From: Chloracidobacterium sp. N
GTDB lineage: Bacteria; Acidobacteriota; Blastocatellia; Chloracidobacteriales; Chloracidobacteriaceae
Assembly: GCF_018304765.1 (NCBI RefSeq)
Contig: NZ_CP072642.1
Coordinates: 355,501 to 419,500 of the forward strand
Length of the DNA stretch: 64,000 bases
Direction: 5' to 3'
Every line of letters starts with the position of its first letter. Within the stretch, counting starts at the first letter, position 1. Below, in pieces: positions 49,454-58,717 of this stretch. Position numbers and translations under genes: made by a program. A model generated the notes under the pieces. The model saw nothing but the letters and a program-made list of their open reading frames with translations. It was not told the DNA's origin and searched no databases.

Positions 49454-49972
49454 ATGACCGAGGACGCACGCCATCAGTGGCAAGCCGACATCATCCGGGC
49501 GCTTGGCGACGGCACGTTGCCAAAGCTCTATGAACAGATGGTGCTCAGCCAACGCACGCGGCGCTTCGATTTGTTTCGTACGCCGTGTCGCCAGCCACCG
49601 GTCGTGCAGATTCAGCACACCCTGCTCGGTATTGAGCTGAAGGTCGGGCGGCGGCGGTTGGGCTGCCCGGATTTGGCCACCGCCCGCTACCTGGCTGTGT
49701 TTGCCCGGCTGGGCGTGACTGCCGTTGCCGTGCCTTATGATATTTCACAGCTTCCGCGAGTAGCCGACGCTTTTGAAACGGCCTGGCACAGGATGTGTCT
49801 GGTCATCGAACAGCATCTGCAAGCCGTACCGGTACGGGCGCGGCGGCGCACCCGGCAGCAGTTTCTGGAAGAGGTCCGGCAAGCCATCGAGGCGTTGGGG
49901 GCGGGCGCGGTGCGTCCGACGTTCGTTCAGACCACACGCCAGCGCCCACTGGCCGACCGGTTGGAGTCATGA
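49454..49972 (+). CDS. Hypothetical protein upstream of the TMTC-like pair
   Basis: A 172-residue soluble protein that I do not recognise. It has many Arg and Gln residues. The middle part has an alternating pattern (VVQIQHTLLGIELKVGRRRLGCPDLATARYLAVFARLGVTAVAVPYDIS), suggesting a small alpha/beta domain. The C-terminal part is helical. The stop overlaps the next gene by four bases (ATGA), so the three genes to 53.9 kb are probably translated together. It starts 71 bp after miaB. Confidence 0.6.
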   Translation: MTEDARHQWQADIIRALGDGTLPKLYEQMVLSQRTRRFDLFRTPCRQPPVVQIQHTLLGIELKVGRRRLGCPDLATARYLAVFARLGVTAVAVPYDISQLPRVADAFETAWHRMCLVIEQHLQAVPVRARRRTRQQFLEEVRQAIEALGAGAVRPTFVQTTRQRPLADRLES

Positions 49973-51921
49973 CCGCCGTACCTTTCCAGACTTTCTCCTG
50001 GTGGAGTCGTTGGCACCGGTCAGTGGTCTCTCCATCACCACGGCGCACTGTGGTCCTGCTCATCAGTCTGGCGGTGGTGGTGTATCTCAATACCCTGGGC
50101 AATGCTTTTGCCTACGACGATGTTCCCATCATCGTCAACAATCCAAATGTGCACCAACCGGACTGGTCGGCGTTGTGGCGGCGCGGTTACTGGAGCCATG
50201 TCACTGGCGGCGGCGGCAACTATCGCCCTCTCACCGTCAGCACGTTTGCTGTGGAGTACCAGTTGTGGGGGGAACGTCCGGCCGGGTATCACCTGGTCAA
50301 CATCCTGCTGCATGCCGCCAATGTCGCCTGGTTGTTTTACCTGTTGAGGCGCTACCGGGTGGCGGTTGGTTTGGCCAGCCTCGCAGCCGCGCTGTTTGCC
50401 GTGCACCCCGTCCACACCGAAGCGGTGGCGAATATCGTCGGGCGGGCCGAGTTGCTGGGCATGTTTTTCGGCGGGCTGATGTGGTGGGCCTGGTTGCAGG
50501 GGCGTGAGGGGGGCGTCAAAGGATGGGGCTGGCGGGTGGTGTCTGCCACGGCCTATCTGGCGGCCGTGCTTTCCAAGGAAAACATGATCGTGCTTCCGGC
50601 GGCACTGTTCGCCGGTGAGTGGCTTGCCGGAAGGTTCCGTCGCCGGGGTGCTCTGGAGGCTTCCGGGCCGTTTGTCGTCTTTTTGGCCGTGCTGGTGCCG
50701 TATTTCTGGCTGCGGATGCTGGCCGGTGAAGGGATGGAGCAGCAGGTTGAAACAGGACATGTGCCGCTGGCTGGGCGAAGCCTGTGGGAGCGGTGCATCA
50801 TCATGGCCGGGGTCGGTGTGACCTGGTATCGCCTTGTGATGTTTGGCTATCCCCTGCAGATGCTGTACGGCATTCGGGAATTTGACCTGACGCCCACCCT
50901 TCAATGGCGCGTCCTGGTGGGTTTGGCCATCACCGCCGGGTTGCTTGTGTTGGCGCTGGTCTGCCGTCGCCAGTCCCCGCTCGTGACCTTTGCGGTGGCG
51001 TTCTGGTTCGTCACTTTGGCTGTCACGAGCAATGTCGTGCTGCCACTTGGAACATTGCTTGCCGAGCGGTGGCTGTACCTCCCGTCAGTAGCCGCCGTGC
51101 TGTTGGTGTCCGTGGCCGTGTTGCGAGGGGTTCATACCGGTGGCGCGCTGCGTTTGGCGGCACTGGTTGGGATGGCCGGGCTGCTTGTGTTCTACAGTGT
51201 TGTCACCGTGTGGCGAAACCGCGACTGGCGAAACAACGTCACGCTTTTTGAAAGCCTGGTGGCAACGGCGCCGAACAACCCTTCGGGCTACATGATACTT
51301 GGCCACGAACTTATGACGCGCGATCCGGTGCGCGCACGCCAGCTTCTGGAAGCGGCCCTTGAACTGGACCCGGTCTTTCTGTCGCCGCAGGGCAGTCTGG
51401 CTGAGCTTGACCTGCGGGAAGGCAAGGCTGCCGCGGCCCGTGACCGTCTGGCGGCGCTGCTGGCGCAGGAGCCGCCCAATCTGCCGACACCGTCCGGAGA
51501 ATGGGCAGACTGGCACGCCCTGTATGCCAAAGCCCTCGCGCTGACCGGAGACCTTCCCCTGGCGCTTGAGCAGGCCCGGATCGCCCTGCACCAGTCACCG
51601 GACTCGTTGAAGGTGCTGTTTGAAACCAGCCAGGTCTTTTTGCAGGCCGGGCAGATTGAGGCGGCGCTGGCGGGTTTTCGTCAGCTCACCATTCATGACC
51701 GCGATCACGGGCGGGCTTACAGTAACCTCGCCACGGTGCTGATCGAGCTGGAACGCTACGCCGAAGCCGAAGCCGTCTTGCTGGAAGGCTTGCAGCGGGC
51801 ACCCGACGCCGAGGCCTTGCAGGCAAGGTTGAATTTCATCCGCCAGCAACGCGCACGGGAAACCCCCGCTCCGGCAACGGGGCCGCCACGACGACTTTCA
51901 CCCTCGGACACGTCACCGTGA
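49969..51921 (+). CDS. TMTC-like membrane protein with TPR repeats, probable glycosyltransferase (copy 1)
   Basis: A 650-residue polytopic protein. The N-terminal half has about ten hydrophobic helices. It contains NAFAYDDVPIIVNNP (the acidic pair of GT-C enzymes), GGGGNYRPLTVSTF and LFAVHPVHTEAVANIVGRAELLGM. These resemble eukaryotic TMTC O-mannosyltransferases and the DUF1736 region. The C-terminal half (about 425-640) carries TPR-like repeats. The donor and acceptor are unknown; glycosylation of exported proteins is a guess. The frame opens upstream, but the ATG overlapping the previous stop is clearly better. A full-length paralogue follows. Confidence 0.82.
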   Translation: MTAVPFQTFSWWSRWHRSVVSPSPRRTVVLLISLAVVVYLNTLGNAFAYDDVPIIVNNPNVHQPDWSALWRRGYWSHVTGGGGNYRPLTVSTFAVEYQLWGERPAGYHLVNILLHAANVAWLFYLLRRYRVAVGLASLAAALFAVHPVHTEAVANIVGRAELLGMFFGGLMWWAWLQGREGGVKGWGWRVVSATAYLAAVLSKENMIVLPAALFAGEWLAGRFRRRGALEASGPFVVFLAVLVPYFWLRMLAGEGMEQQVETGHVPLAGRSLWERCIIMAGVGVTWYRLVMFGYPLQMLYGIREFDLTPTLQWRVLVGLAITAGLLVLALVCRRQSPLVTFAVAFWFVTLAVTSNVVLPLGTLLAERWLYLPSVAAVLLVSVAVLRGVHTGGALRLAALVGMAGLLVFYSVVTVWRNRDWRNNVTLFESLVATAPNNPSGYMILGHELMTRDPVRARQLLEAALELDPVFLSPQGSLAELDLREGKAAAARDRLAALLAQEPPNLPTPSGEWADWHALYAKALALTGDLPLALEQARIALHQSPDSLKVLFETSQVFLQAGQIEAALAGFRQLTIHDRDHGRAYSNLATVLIELERYAEAEAVLLEGLQRAPDAEALQARLNFIRQQRARETPAPATGPPRRLSPSDTSP

Positions 51922-53870
51922 AGACATCGCTGTCACCACGTCAGATGGGGATCGCTGTCGTTGCGCTGGCCCTGCTGGTGTACGCCAACACGCTGGCCAA
52001 CGGCTTTGTTTATGACGACATCAGCATCGTCCAGACCAATCCCTACATTACCGACTGGCGGCAGATACCGTGGCTGTTCACCAAAGGTTACTGGAGCCAT
52101 AAATCCGGTGGCGTCGGTAACTATCGCCCCCTCACCATCGTCACCTTCACGGTGGAGTATGCCCTCTGGGGGCTGGCACCCCTGGGGTATCACCTGATCA
52201 ACGTGCTGCTCCATGCGGCCAATGTCGCGCTGCTGTTTGGCCTGCTCCGCTGTTACCGCGTCGCACCGGGCATTGCCGGCGTGGCGGCGCTTGTGTTTGC
52301 CGTACACCCGGTTCACACCGAAGCGGTAGCCAATGTCGTCGGGCGCAGCGAACTGCTGGGCATGTTGTCTGGCGGGCTGATGTGGTGGGCCTGGGTGGCT
52401 GCGCGGCGGGCAAAACGTCACCGGGCCAAAGTCTGGGCCTGGCGCGGCGCGGCGGCCGTGGCTTATCTCGCGGCGCTGCTCTCCAAGGAAAACATGGTGA
52501 CGTTGCCGGCGGCCCTGTGGTTGGCCGAGGTCCTGGTTGCGCGGCGGCGCTGTTTTCTCCACGGTGCGCTGACCGCACGCCTGCGCTGCTTGTGGCAGGT
52601 GACGTCCCCGTTCTGGGTGCTGGCTGCGTCTCTTGTCCCGTATTTCTGGTTACGTTCCCTGGCTGGCGAAGGCACTGCCCAGATGGCCGGGGTCGGACTG
52701 GTGACGCTGGCCGGGTACACGCTTTGGCAGCGGGCCATCATCATGCTGGAGGTCGGGTTGATCTGGTACCGCCTGCTGTTTGTCGGCTACCCGCTGCGCC
52801 CGCAGTATGACGGCACGAATGTCCCGGTCATTCCCAACTGGAACGAATGGAAGTTGGTGGGCTTGTTGCTCCATGCCGGATTGGTGGCCGCCCTGTGGCT
52901 CACCTGGCGACGAATCCCACTCGTGGCCTTTGCCATTGGGTTCTGGTTCATCACCCTGTCCGTTGTGAGCAACGTACCAATTCCGCTGGGCATGCTGGTT
53001 GGGGAACGCTGGCTGTATGTTCCATCGGCTGGCTATGCCATGGCCCTTGGTTATGCGGTGTGGCTGGTTTGGGAAAAGGCCCACTGGCCGGAAACCTGGC
53101 TCAAAGCCAAAATGGGGAAACACCGGCACTGGCCTCTGCGGGCTGAAGTCACGCGGCTATGCCTTCTTCTGGGCGTGGCCAGTTTGGTGGGAAGCTACGT
53201 GTATCGCACGGCGCAGCGCAATCTCGACTGGCGTGACAACTACACGCTGTTCAGCCGCTTCATTGAAACCGATCCACAGCACCCGATTGGTTACGTCAAC
53301 GTTGGAGATGCCCTCGTTCGCTACCAGCCACAGCAGGCACGGGCCTTCTACGAGCAGGCATTGCGGGTGGAACCGCGTTCCATTTCGGCCAACATCATGC
53401 TGACGACCCTCGACATCGAGGACAACGCTTTCGAGCCCGCGCGGGCGCGTCTGGAGCGCATGCTTGTCAGGGAACCGCCGTATCTGGTGCTTCCCTCTAA
53501 CGAATGGGGATTGACCCACGCGCTGTATGCGCGCGTCCTGGCGGCGCTGGGGGAACGGGAGGCAGCCATGTCGGAAGTCCAGACCGCGTTGCGCTATGCC
53601 CCGGAAGCGCCCCAGCCGCTCTTCGTCGTTGGGGAAACCCTGGTGACGATTGGTGAGCGGGAGGCCGCCACGGAGGTCTATCGGCGTTTGGTACGGTTGT
53701 TGCCCCTGGCAGCCGGTCCGCGCGGGCGGCTGGGCATCCTGCTCCTCGAAGCTGGTGATGCCACGGCCGCCGAACACGAACTGCGCCTTGCCGCTGAGCT
53801 TGCGCCTGACGAACCGCTCATCAGGACGTGGCTGGAGAAGGCCCGGCAGCAGGCCGCTGCACAGCCCTGA
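51918..53870 (+). CDS. TMTC-like membrane protein with TPR repeats, probable glycosyltransferase (copy 2)
   Basis: A 650-residue tandem paralogue of the preceding gene, with the same length and order of parts. Corresponding motifs are NGFVYDDISIVQTNP, GGVGNYRPLTIVTF and FAVHPVHTEAVANVVGRSELLGM. Similarity is clear through the first 220 residues and the LAGEG/WYRLL segments, while the TPR halves differ more. The start is GTG in a GTGA overlap with the previous stop. Both acidic residues of the first loop are kept, so both copies may be active. The terminator after this gene belongs to the tRNA on the opposite strand. Confidence 0.82.
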   Translation: MKTSLSPRQMGIAVVALALLVYANTLANGFVYDDISIVQTNPYITDWRQIPWLFTKGYWSHKSGGVGNYRPLTIVTFTVEYALWGLAPLGYHLINVLLHAANVALLFGLLRCYRVAPGIAGVAALVFAVHPVHTEAVANVVGRSELLGMLSGGLMWWAWVAARRAKRHRAKVWAWRGAAAVAYLAALLSKENMVTLPAALWLAEVLVARRRCFLHGALTARLRCLWQVTSPFWVLAASLVPYFWLRSLAGEGTAQMAGVGLVTLAGYTLWQRAIIMLEVGLIWYRLLFVGYPLRPQYDGTNVPVIPNWNEWKLVGLLLHAGLVAALWLTWRRIPLVAFAIGFWFITLSVVSNVPIPLGMLVGERWLYVPSAGYAMALGYAVWLVWEKAHWPETWLKAKMGKHRHWPLRAEVTRLCLLLGVASLVGSYVYRTAQRNLDWRDNYTLFSRFIETDPQHPIGYVNVGDALVRYQPQQARAFYEQALRVEPRSISANIMLTTLDIEDNAFEPARARLERMLVREPPYLVLPSNEWGLTHALYARVLAALGEREAAMSEVQTALRYAPEAPQPLFVVGETLVTIGEREAATEVYRRLVRLLPLAAGPRGRLGILLLEAGDATAAEHELRLAAELAPDEPLIRTWLEKARQQAAAQP

Positions 53871-53915
53871 CCCGTCAAACCTGCGCCCACGTTGTCAACA
53901 GAGGGAGAAACACGA

Positions 53916-53939
53916 AAGCCCTGCACAACGGCAGGGCTT
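53916..53939 (-). terminator. Terminator after initiator tRNA
   Basis: A 9-bp perfect stem AAGCCCTGC/GCAGGGCTT has a 6-base loop. On the minus strand it is followed by TCGTGTTTCTCC after the stem's TTs. It probably ends both the tRNA transcript and the convergent TMTC-like operon. Confidence 0.65.
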
Positions 53940-53943
53940 GAAA

Positions 53944-54020
<77 letters not shown>

Positions 54021-54065
54021 ACAGGTCGTTGCCTGGTTGCATCAGAAGACCAACCAAGGCAGTCG

Positions 54066-54665
54066 CTATTCGTAGCTGTTTCCGGGCTGCGTTGTCAAGC
54101 TCTTTGAAGAACCTGCCCTCTGGAAGGCAGACAGAGCCCGGAGGACGTCCTCCGTGACCTGTTCCGGTGGCGCGGTCCCAACCGGTACGCGGATGTCGGC
54201 CTGGGCATAGTCCGCCCGGCGCTGTTCATAACGCAACCGGGCTTCATCCACAGAGGTCCACAGAGGGCGGCGGCCATCCGGCACCACGCGCGTGGCCAGG
54301 ATGTCAAACGGAACGTCGAGCCAGACACTGCATCCGGTCTGGCGAATGTGGTTCCGGTTTTCAGGCCGCGTGAACGTCCCGCCCCCAAGGGCAACGATAT
54401 TCCAGGGCAGGTCATCCTGACGCAGTTCGGCGCACACCTGGATGAGTGCCGCGTGCTCCCGCTGGCGAAAACCGGTTTCTCCCTCCGTCTGGAACAGTTC
54501 CGGGATGGAGCGGCCGGCTGCCCGGGCAATCCGCTCGTCCAGATCAATGAAACGTCCACCGAGGCGGGCGGCCAGGTGCTGCCCGACGGTCGTCTTCCCC
54601 GAACCCATGAAACCAACCAGAAAGATGATGCCGGTTACGTCTGACACCCGCCTTGTACGCTCCAT
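54066..54665 (-). CDS. aroK: Shikimate kinase
   Basis: A 199-residue shikimate kinase in the aromatic amino acid pathway. The P-loop is FLVGFMGSGKTTVGQHLA; FIDLDERIARAAG binds shikimate through its Asp. The GETGFRQREHAAL segment has the substrate Arg, NIVALGGGTFTRPENR has the GGG motif, and GRRPLW is the lid region. An N-terminal extension of about 10 residues and a C-terminal tail of about 20 exceed the usual 170-175. It is transcribed alone from the minus strand, diverging from the FHA-protease gene. Confidence 0.94.
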   Translation of the reverse strand: MERTRRVSDVTGIIFLVGFMGSGKTTVGQHLAARLGGRFIDLDERIARAAGRSIPELFQTEGETGFRQREHAALIQVCAELRQDDLPWNIVALGGGTFTRPENRNHIRQTGCSVWLDVPFDILATRVVPDGRRPLWTSVDEARLRYEQRRADYAQADIRVPVGTAPPEQVTEDVLRALSAFQRAGSSKSLTTQPGNSYE

Positions 54666-54875
54666 GCGGCTGCGATCTCGACCAAATACCGTTGCGGAAA
54701 ACCTTGTCGTCCAGGTCGGTCAAAAGTAACATGGGGACTTGTCGAACTGGCAGCCAATGCGGCTGCCAGCCTGGGCGAGTTAGCGCAACTGTCTCGGGTT
54801 GATGAAAACATCCACCCCACCGTTTGAGGCTTCCTGACTTCTGGTTCCCTGGCGGCCCCTGTCCGTCGCACAGCC

Positions 54876-56459
54876 ATGAAAATTGGTAACACGGCGTCGA
54901 ATCTGCTGGTGGTTTCCCTGACTGGGGCGGGGAACGGGCGTTCTTTTGTCCTGGACAAGGAAGCCGTCACCATTGGCGTCGGGGATGGATGTGATGTCGT
55001 CCTGGATGTTCCGGGTGCGGAGACCGCCGGGGCTGTGGCTGCCATCCGGCGCCAGGCACAGCGGCTGGAACTGTTCGTGCATGACGCTGACCATTATTCG
55101 TTCCGCATCAATGACGAACTGCACACCCCGGTGGATGGAACGCCCATTGCCCTGACCGATGGGGATGTCGTTGCCGTTGAGCCACGCCAGGTTGCCGCCG
55201 GATGTGAGCCGGAGAAAGTCCTGCTCAAAGTCGTGGCCAGGCCGCAGCCGGACGCGCCGTCGGTGGGCGTTCTCCAGTTTCCTGAAGTTGACGCAGGCGG
55301 GCAGCTCCATCCGCGAACGGCGACGCGCTTTCTCAAGGAACTGGTTTTTGCCCTCTACGCTGAGATGCCGGCCTGGGTACGGGCCGTGGCGCTGTTGCTG
55401 ACCGTGTTGATTCCGCTGTCGGTGATGTCAGCAACGGTGATCGTCTTCGTCTTTCTGTGGAACTACGCCAAGCTGACAGAAGACCTGCGGAGCAAAAACC
55501 GCGATTCAGGTATCCAGATTGACGTGCTGATGGAGGAGAACGAGAAGCTCAAAAACCGCCTGAAGGACTACGAGGAAGCCATCAACTTTGCACCCAAGAT
55601 CGCAGCCAGCTACCGGGGCGGGGTCTGCCTCATCGTCGGAACCTATACCTACCAGGATGCCCAGCAGCGTCCCCTGCGCTACATTGACCACAGCTTCGAT
55701 GACAGCCGGGCACTTTCTGCCGATGGCAAACTCAACGTGAGCTTTGAAGGCACCGGCAACGAATTTTTCGAGGAGTTCAGCGGCACGGGGTTTGTCGTCG
55801 CGGAAGGCGTCATTCTCACCAACCGGCACATTGCCCAGCCGTGGTGGACTGATCCTACTGACAAACTCATCACCCAACTTGGTGGAAAACCTTACATCAA
55901 GGAAATTCAAGCCTACTTTCCCGAACACAAGACGCCCTTTGTCCTCAAACCCGTTGGCTTTTCACAGGAAAGCGATGTCGCCCTGTGTACCTTCAATCCG
56001 GGTGACGCCAGGATACCCATTCTGCCCATCGAGGGCTTTGAGGAAGATGAAACGAAGCCCCTGCCGGACATCACCGGCCAGGCCATCCTGCTGATGGGGT
56101 TTCCCAATGGGGTCGAGGTGCTGGTCGCGCAACTCACGGATGGGCAGCTCAAGCGCGACCTCGAGCGGCGCTTCAAGGTGTCTGAAAAGGCCATCCTGCT
56201 GGCACAGCGCGGTGAACTCGTCCCTCTCGTCACCCAGGGACACGTGACCCGGCTGGTTGCGGGACGCATCGTGCACGATGCCGCCACGCAGGAAGGTGGC
56301 TCCGGCAGCCCCATCTTCAACAGTGCGGGCAAGGTCATTGGCATCAATGCCCAGGTCACGGTGGATGAAGGCGGTGGGCAGGTTCCCGGCAACAATCTGG
56401 CCGTACCGATTCGGGCCGCCTTCAAACTCCTGCGCGAAACCGGGAAGCCCCTTGGTTGA
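54876..56459 (+). CDS. Membrane-anchored FHA-domain trypsin-like serine protease
   Basis: A 527-residue protein with a rare order of parts. Residues 10-110 look like an FHA domain (VTIGVGDGCDVVLDVPGA), although the classic Arg/Ser/His phosphothreonine set is not clearly complete. A transmembrane segment follows (about 170-195, AVALLLTVLIPLSVMSATVIVFVFLWNYA), then a short coiled coil (210-240). The trypsin-like domain has His318 (LTNRHIA), Asp367 (ESDVALC) and Ser476 (GGSGSP), a complete triad. Topology would place the FHA part in the cytoplasm and the protease outside. No PDZ domain is visible, unlike HtrA. Confidence 0.85.
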   Translation: MKIGNTASNLLVVSLTGAGNGRSFVLDKEAVTIGVGDGCDVVLDVPGAETAGAVAAIRRQAQRLELFVHDADHYSFRINDELHTPVDGTPIALTDGDVVAVEPRQVAAGCEPEKVLLKVVARPQPDAPSVGVLQFPEVDAGGQLHPRTATRFLKELVFALYAEMPAWVRAVALLLTVLIPLSVMSATVIVFVFLWNYAKLTEDLRSKNRDSGIQIDVLMEENEKLKNRLKDYEEAINFAPKIAASYRGGVCLIVGTYTYQDAQQRPLRYIDHSFDDSRALSADGKLNVSFEGTGNEFFEEFSGTGFVVAEGVILTNRHIAQPWWTDPTDKLITQLGGKPYIKEIQAYFPEHKTPFVLKPVGFSQESDVALCTFNPGDARIPILPIEGFEEDETKPLPDITGQAILLMGFPNGVEVLVAQLTDGQLKRDLERRFKVSEKAILLAQRGELVPLVTQGHVTRLVAGRIVHDAATQEGGSGSPIFNSAGKVIGINAQVTVDEGGGQVPGNNLAVPIRAAFKLLRETGKPLG

Positions 56460-57171
56460 ACCGTCACAAGCCCAGCCAGCACACCGCTACCGGGTGCGCG
56501 CCCTGCTTTTCGATCTCGATGGCACCCTGGTGGATTCCCGCCGTGACCTGGCCACGGCGCTCGATCTCACGCTGTGCGACCTGGGACTGCCGCCGCTTGG
56601 GGTGGAGGTGACGACGCGCCTGGTTGGCGATGGAGCGCGCCGGCTCATCGAGCGCGGGCTGACCGCTGCCGGCGCCGGGCCGGCGCTTTCCGATGCCTTC
56701 GTCAGCGAGGCCCTGGAACGCTTCAAAACACACTACGCCCGGCATCTGCTGGCGACGACACGTGCCTATCCGCACGTGGAAGCGGTCCTCGAATACTTTG
56801 CGGAGTTGCCCAAAGCCGTGGTCACGAACAAACCGGCCGGCTTTTCGGAAACGATTCTGCAGGGACTGGGGCTGCGGACGCACTTCGTGGCGGTCATCGG
56901 CGGCGATACGCTGCCGGAACGCAAGCCACACCCGGCGCCGGTTCAGGCCGGACTCGCCGCCTGTGGGGGCGTCAATCCGGCGGAAGCGGTCATGATCGGT
57001 GACAGCCCGAACGACATCCGTGCCGGACGGGCCGCCGGGACGCTCACCTGCGGGGTCACGTACGGTTTTCGCGCCTCGTCCGAACTCACCGCAGCCGATA
57101 TACTCGTTGACGACCTGACCCGCCTCACCGGGTTGTTGCAGCCGATTGCCGTCGGGAGGACGTTACCATGA
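56452..57171 (+). CDS. Phosphoglycolate phosphatase-like HAD hydrolase
   Basis: A 239-residue HAD phosphatase. The nucleophile motif is LLFDLDGTLVDSRRDLATAL, motif II is VVTNKP, motif III is ERKPHP and motif IV is GDSPNDIRAG. This set resembles Gph, which clears 2-phosphoglycolate formed by DNA repair or photorespiration. The start is uncertain: a TTG overlapping the protease stop by eight bases gives this length, and a GTG 14 codons on (VRALLFDLDGT) gives 225, nearer the family norm. The stop overlaps the next start (ATGA). Confidence 0.87.
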   Translation: MVEPSQAQPAHRYRVRALLFDLDGTLVDSRRDLATALDLTLCDLGLPPLGVEVTTRLVGDGARRLIERGLTAAGAGPALSDAFVSEALERFKTHYARHLLATTRAYPHVEAVLEYFAELPKAVVTNKPAGFSETILQGLGLRTHFVAVIGGDTLPERKPHPAPVQAGLAACGGVNPAEAVMIGDSPNDIRAGRAAGTLTCGVTYGFRASSELTAADILVDDLTRLTGLLQPIAVGRTLP

Positions 57172-58031
57172 CCCGTTACCGTCTGCTGGCCGTGGACCTG
57201 GACGGCACCCTGCTTGGCCCGGACAGCAAGCTGACTCTGCGGACGCGCCGGGCCATGGAGCGCGCCATTCAGGAATACGCTGTGGATGTGGTCATTGCGA
57301 CCGGGCGCCGCTTTCACTCGGCCCGCCCCATCGCCCGCGATGCCGGTCTCACCACGCCACTCGTGACACACAATGGCGCGCTCGTCAAAGACATCGAGAC
57401 GGCAGCCGTTCACCACTACCAGCCGCTTGATGTGACCGTCGCGCGCGAACTCGTGGCGATCGGCAAAGCCTTTGGTGCTGACACCATTGCCCTGGATGAC
57501 CCGGAAGGCGACGGGCGCATCCTGACCGATGGTGTTTCGGAGCGGAACGCTGCGTTGCGCCACTACCTGGAAATCAACCGCCAGTATGTCCATCAGGTGG
57601 ATGACCTGCAGGTGTTTGTGAAAGAACCCGTCACCCAGGTGATGTTTTGCGGCCCCTGTGCCGCCATGCAGTCCCTCGCCCAGGTGCTGGAACGCGACAT
57701 GGCGACGGAAGCCCGGCTGCTGGTGACGACCTATCCGCACAACGACATGACGATTCTCGATCTGATGCATCCGTCCTGCTCAAAAGCCACCGGCATTGCC
57801 TATGTCGCTTCACAGCTTGGGGTCGCACGGGAGGAAATTCTCGCCGTTGGAGACAACTACAACGACCTCGACATGCTGCACTATGCCGGGCGGGGGATTC
57901 TCATGGGCAATGCCGAACCGGAACTCAAGGCCATGGGATTCGAGCTGACCGCGCCCAACACCGAAGACGGCGTGGCACAGGTCATCGAAACCTACATCTT
58001 CGGCCAGCCCACATCGCTGCCCGGCGAATGA
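57168..58031 (+). CDS. Cof-type HAD phosphatase
   Basis: A 287-residue HAD hydrolase of the Cof/YidA subfamily (C2B cap). Motifs are LLAVDLDGTLLGPDSKL, VVIATGRRFHSARPI, a cap region of about 90 residues, the lysine in HPSCSKATGIAYVA, and ILAVGDNYNDLDMLHYAGRGILMGNA. Family members dephosphorylate sugar phosphates, FMN or similar small molecules; the substrate cannot be told. It overlaps the previous gene by four bases, so the two phosphatases are probably translationally coupled. Confidence 0.9.
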   Translation: MTRYRLLAVDLDGTLLGPDSKLTLRTRRAMERAIQEYAVDVVIATGRRFHSARPIARDAGLTTPLVTHNGALVKDIETAAVHHYQPLDVTVARELVAIGKAFGADTIALDDPEGDGRILTDGVSERNAALRHYLEINRQYVHQVDDLQVFVKEPVTQVMFCGPCAAMQSLAQVLERDMATEARLLVTTYPHNDMTILDLMHPSCSKATGIAYVASQLGVAREEILAVGDNYNDLDMLHYAGRGILMGNAEPELKAMGFELTAPNTEDGVAQVIETYIFGQPTSLPGE

Positions 58032-58088
58032 ACGGCAGGTTTCCCCGGGCAGCCGGCGGGGGCATTGGCCCCACACGGTTTGTACCGT

Positions 58089-58631
58089 ATGCGCATTCAC
58101 ATCCCGCCACAGACACTTATCGCGCTGGCCGGCGCATCGGGTTCGGGAAAGACGACCTTTGCCCGGCGATGGTTTGCGCCAACCGAGGTGCTTTCCTCGG
58201 ATGTGTTCAGGTCGCTGGTGGCAGACGACGAACGGGATCAATCGGCGACGGAAGATGCTTTCGAGGCGCTGTACCTCATTGCGGCGCGGCGGCTGGCGCG
58301 GGGGAAGCTGACCGTTGTGGACGCCACCCATGCGTATCCGTTCGCACGGATGCGGCTGCGGGAATTTGCCACGGCCCAGGGCGTCGAAGTGGTGTTGATC
58401 GTCTTTGACCTGCCGCTTGAAATCTGCCTGGCCGGCAACGCGGCGCGTCCGCACCGCCAGGTGCCGCCGGAAGTCGTGGCACAACAGCACGCGGCGTTGC
58501 GCCAGGCGCGTCCGGCCCTGGCCGCAGAAGGTTTTTCCTCCGTCGTCACCCTGGAAACCCCGGAGGCGGTGTCGGCTGTGATCGTGGTCCGTCAGCCGTC
58601 ATCCGCTGGCGAAAACAGCGCCGGGACATGA
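58089..58631 (+). CDS. Pnkp-like ATP-binding kinase (AAA/P-loop)
   Basis: A 180-residue P-loop protein. ALAGASGSGKTTFARRWF is the Walker A, followed by LSSDVFRSLVADDERDQSATEDAFEAL and LTVVDATHAYPFARMRLR. This order matches the kinase domain of bacterial Pnkp polynucleotide 5'-kinases (SSDxxR, VDATN). Here the last motif is DATH instead of DATN, and the phosphatase and ligase domains are absent. It could phosphorylate RNA 5' ends or a small molecule. The frame opens eight codons upstream, but the ATG (MRIHIPP) fits the family. It lies 57 bp after the Cof phosphatase. Confidence 0.78.
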   Translation: MRIHIPPQTLIALAGASGSGKTTFARRWFAPTEVLSSDVFRSLVADDERDQSATEDAFEALYLIAARRLARGKLTVVDATHAYPFARMRLREFATAQGVEVVLIVFDLPLEICLAGNAARPHRQVPPEVVAQQHAALRQARPALAAEGFSSVVTLETPEAVSAVIVVRQPSSAGENSAGT

Positions 58632-58717
58632 GGGGGCCAGGTAGTCAGGGCAGGTAGTCGCTGTCGCCAGCCTGTGATAGCGTGCGCTGGAATGACCGAC
58701 AAGTAGGGGGAAAAGGT

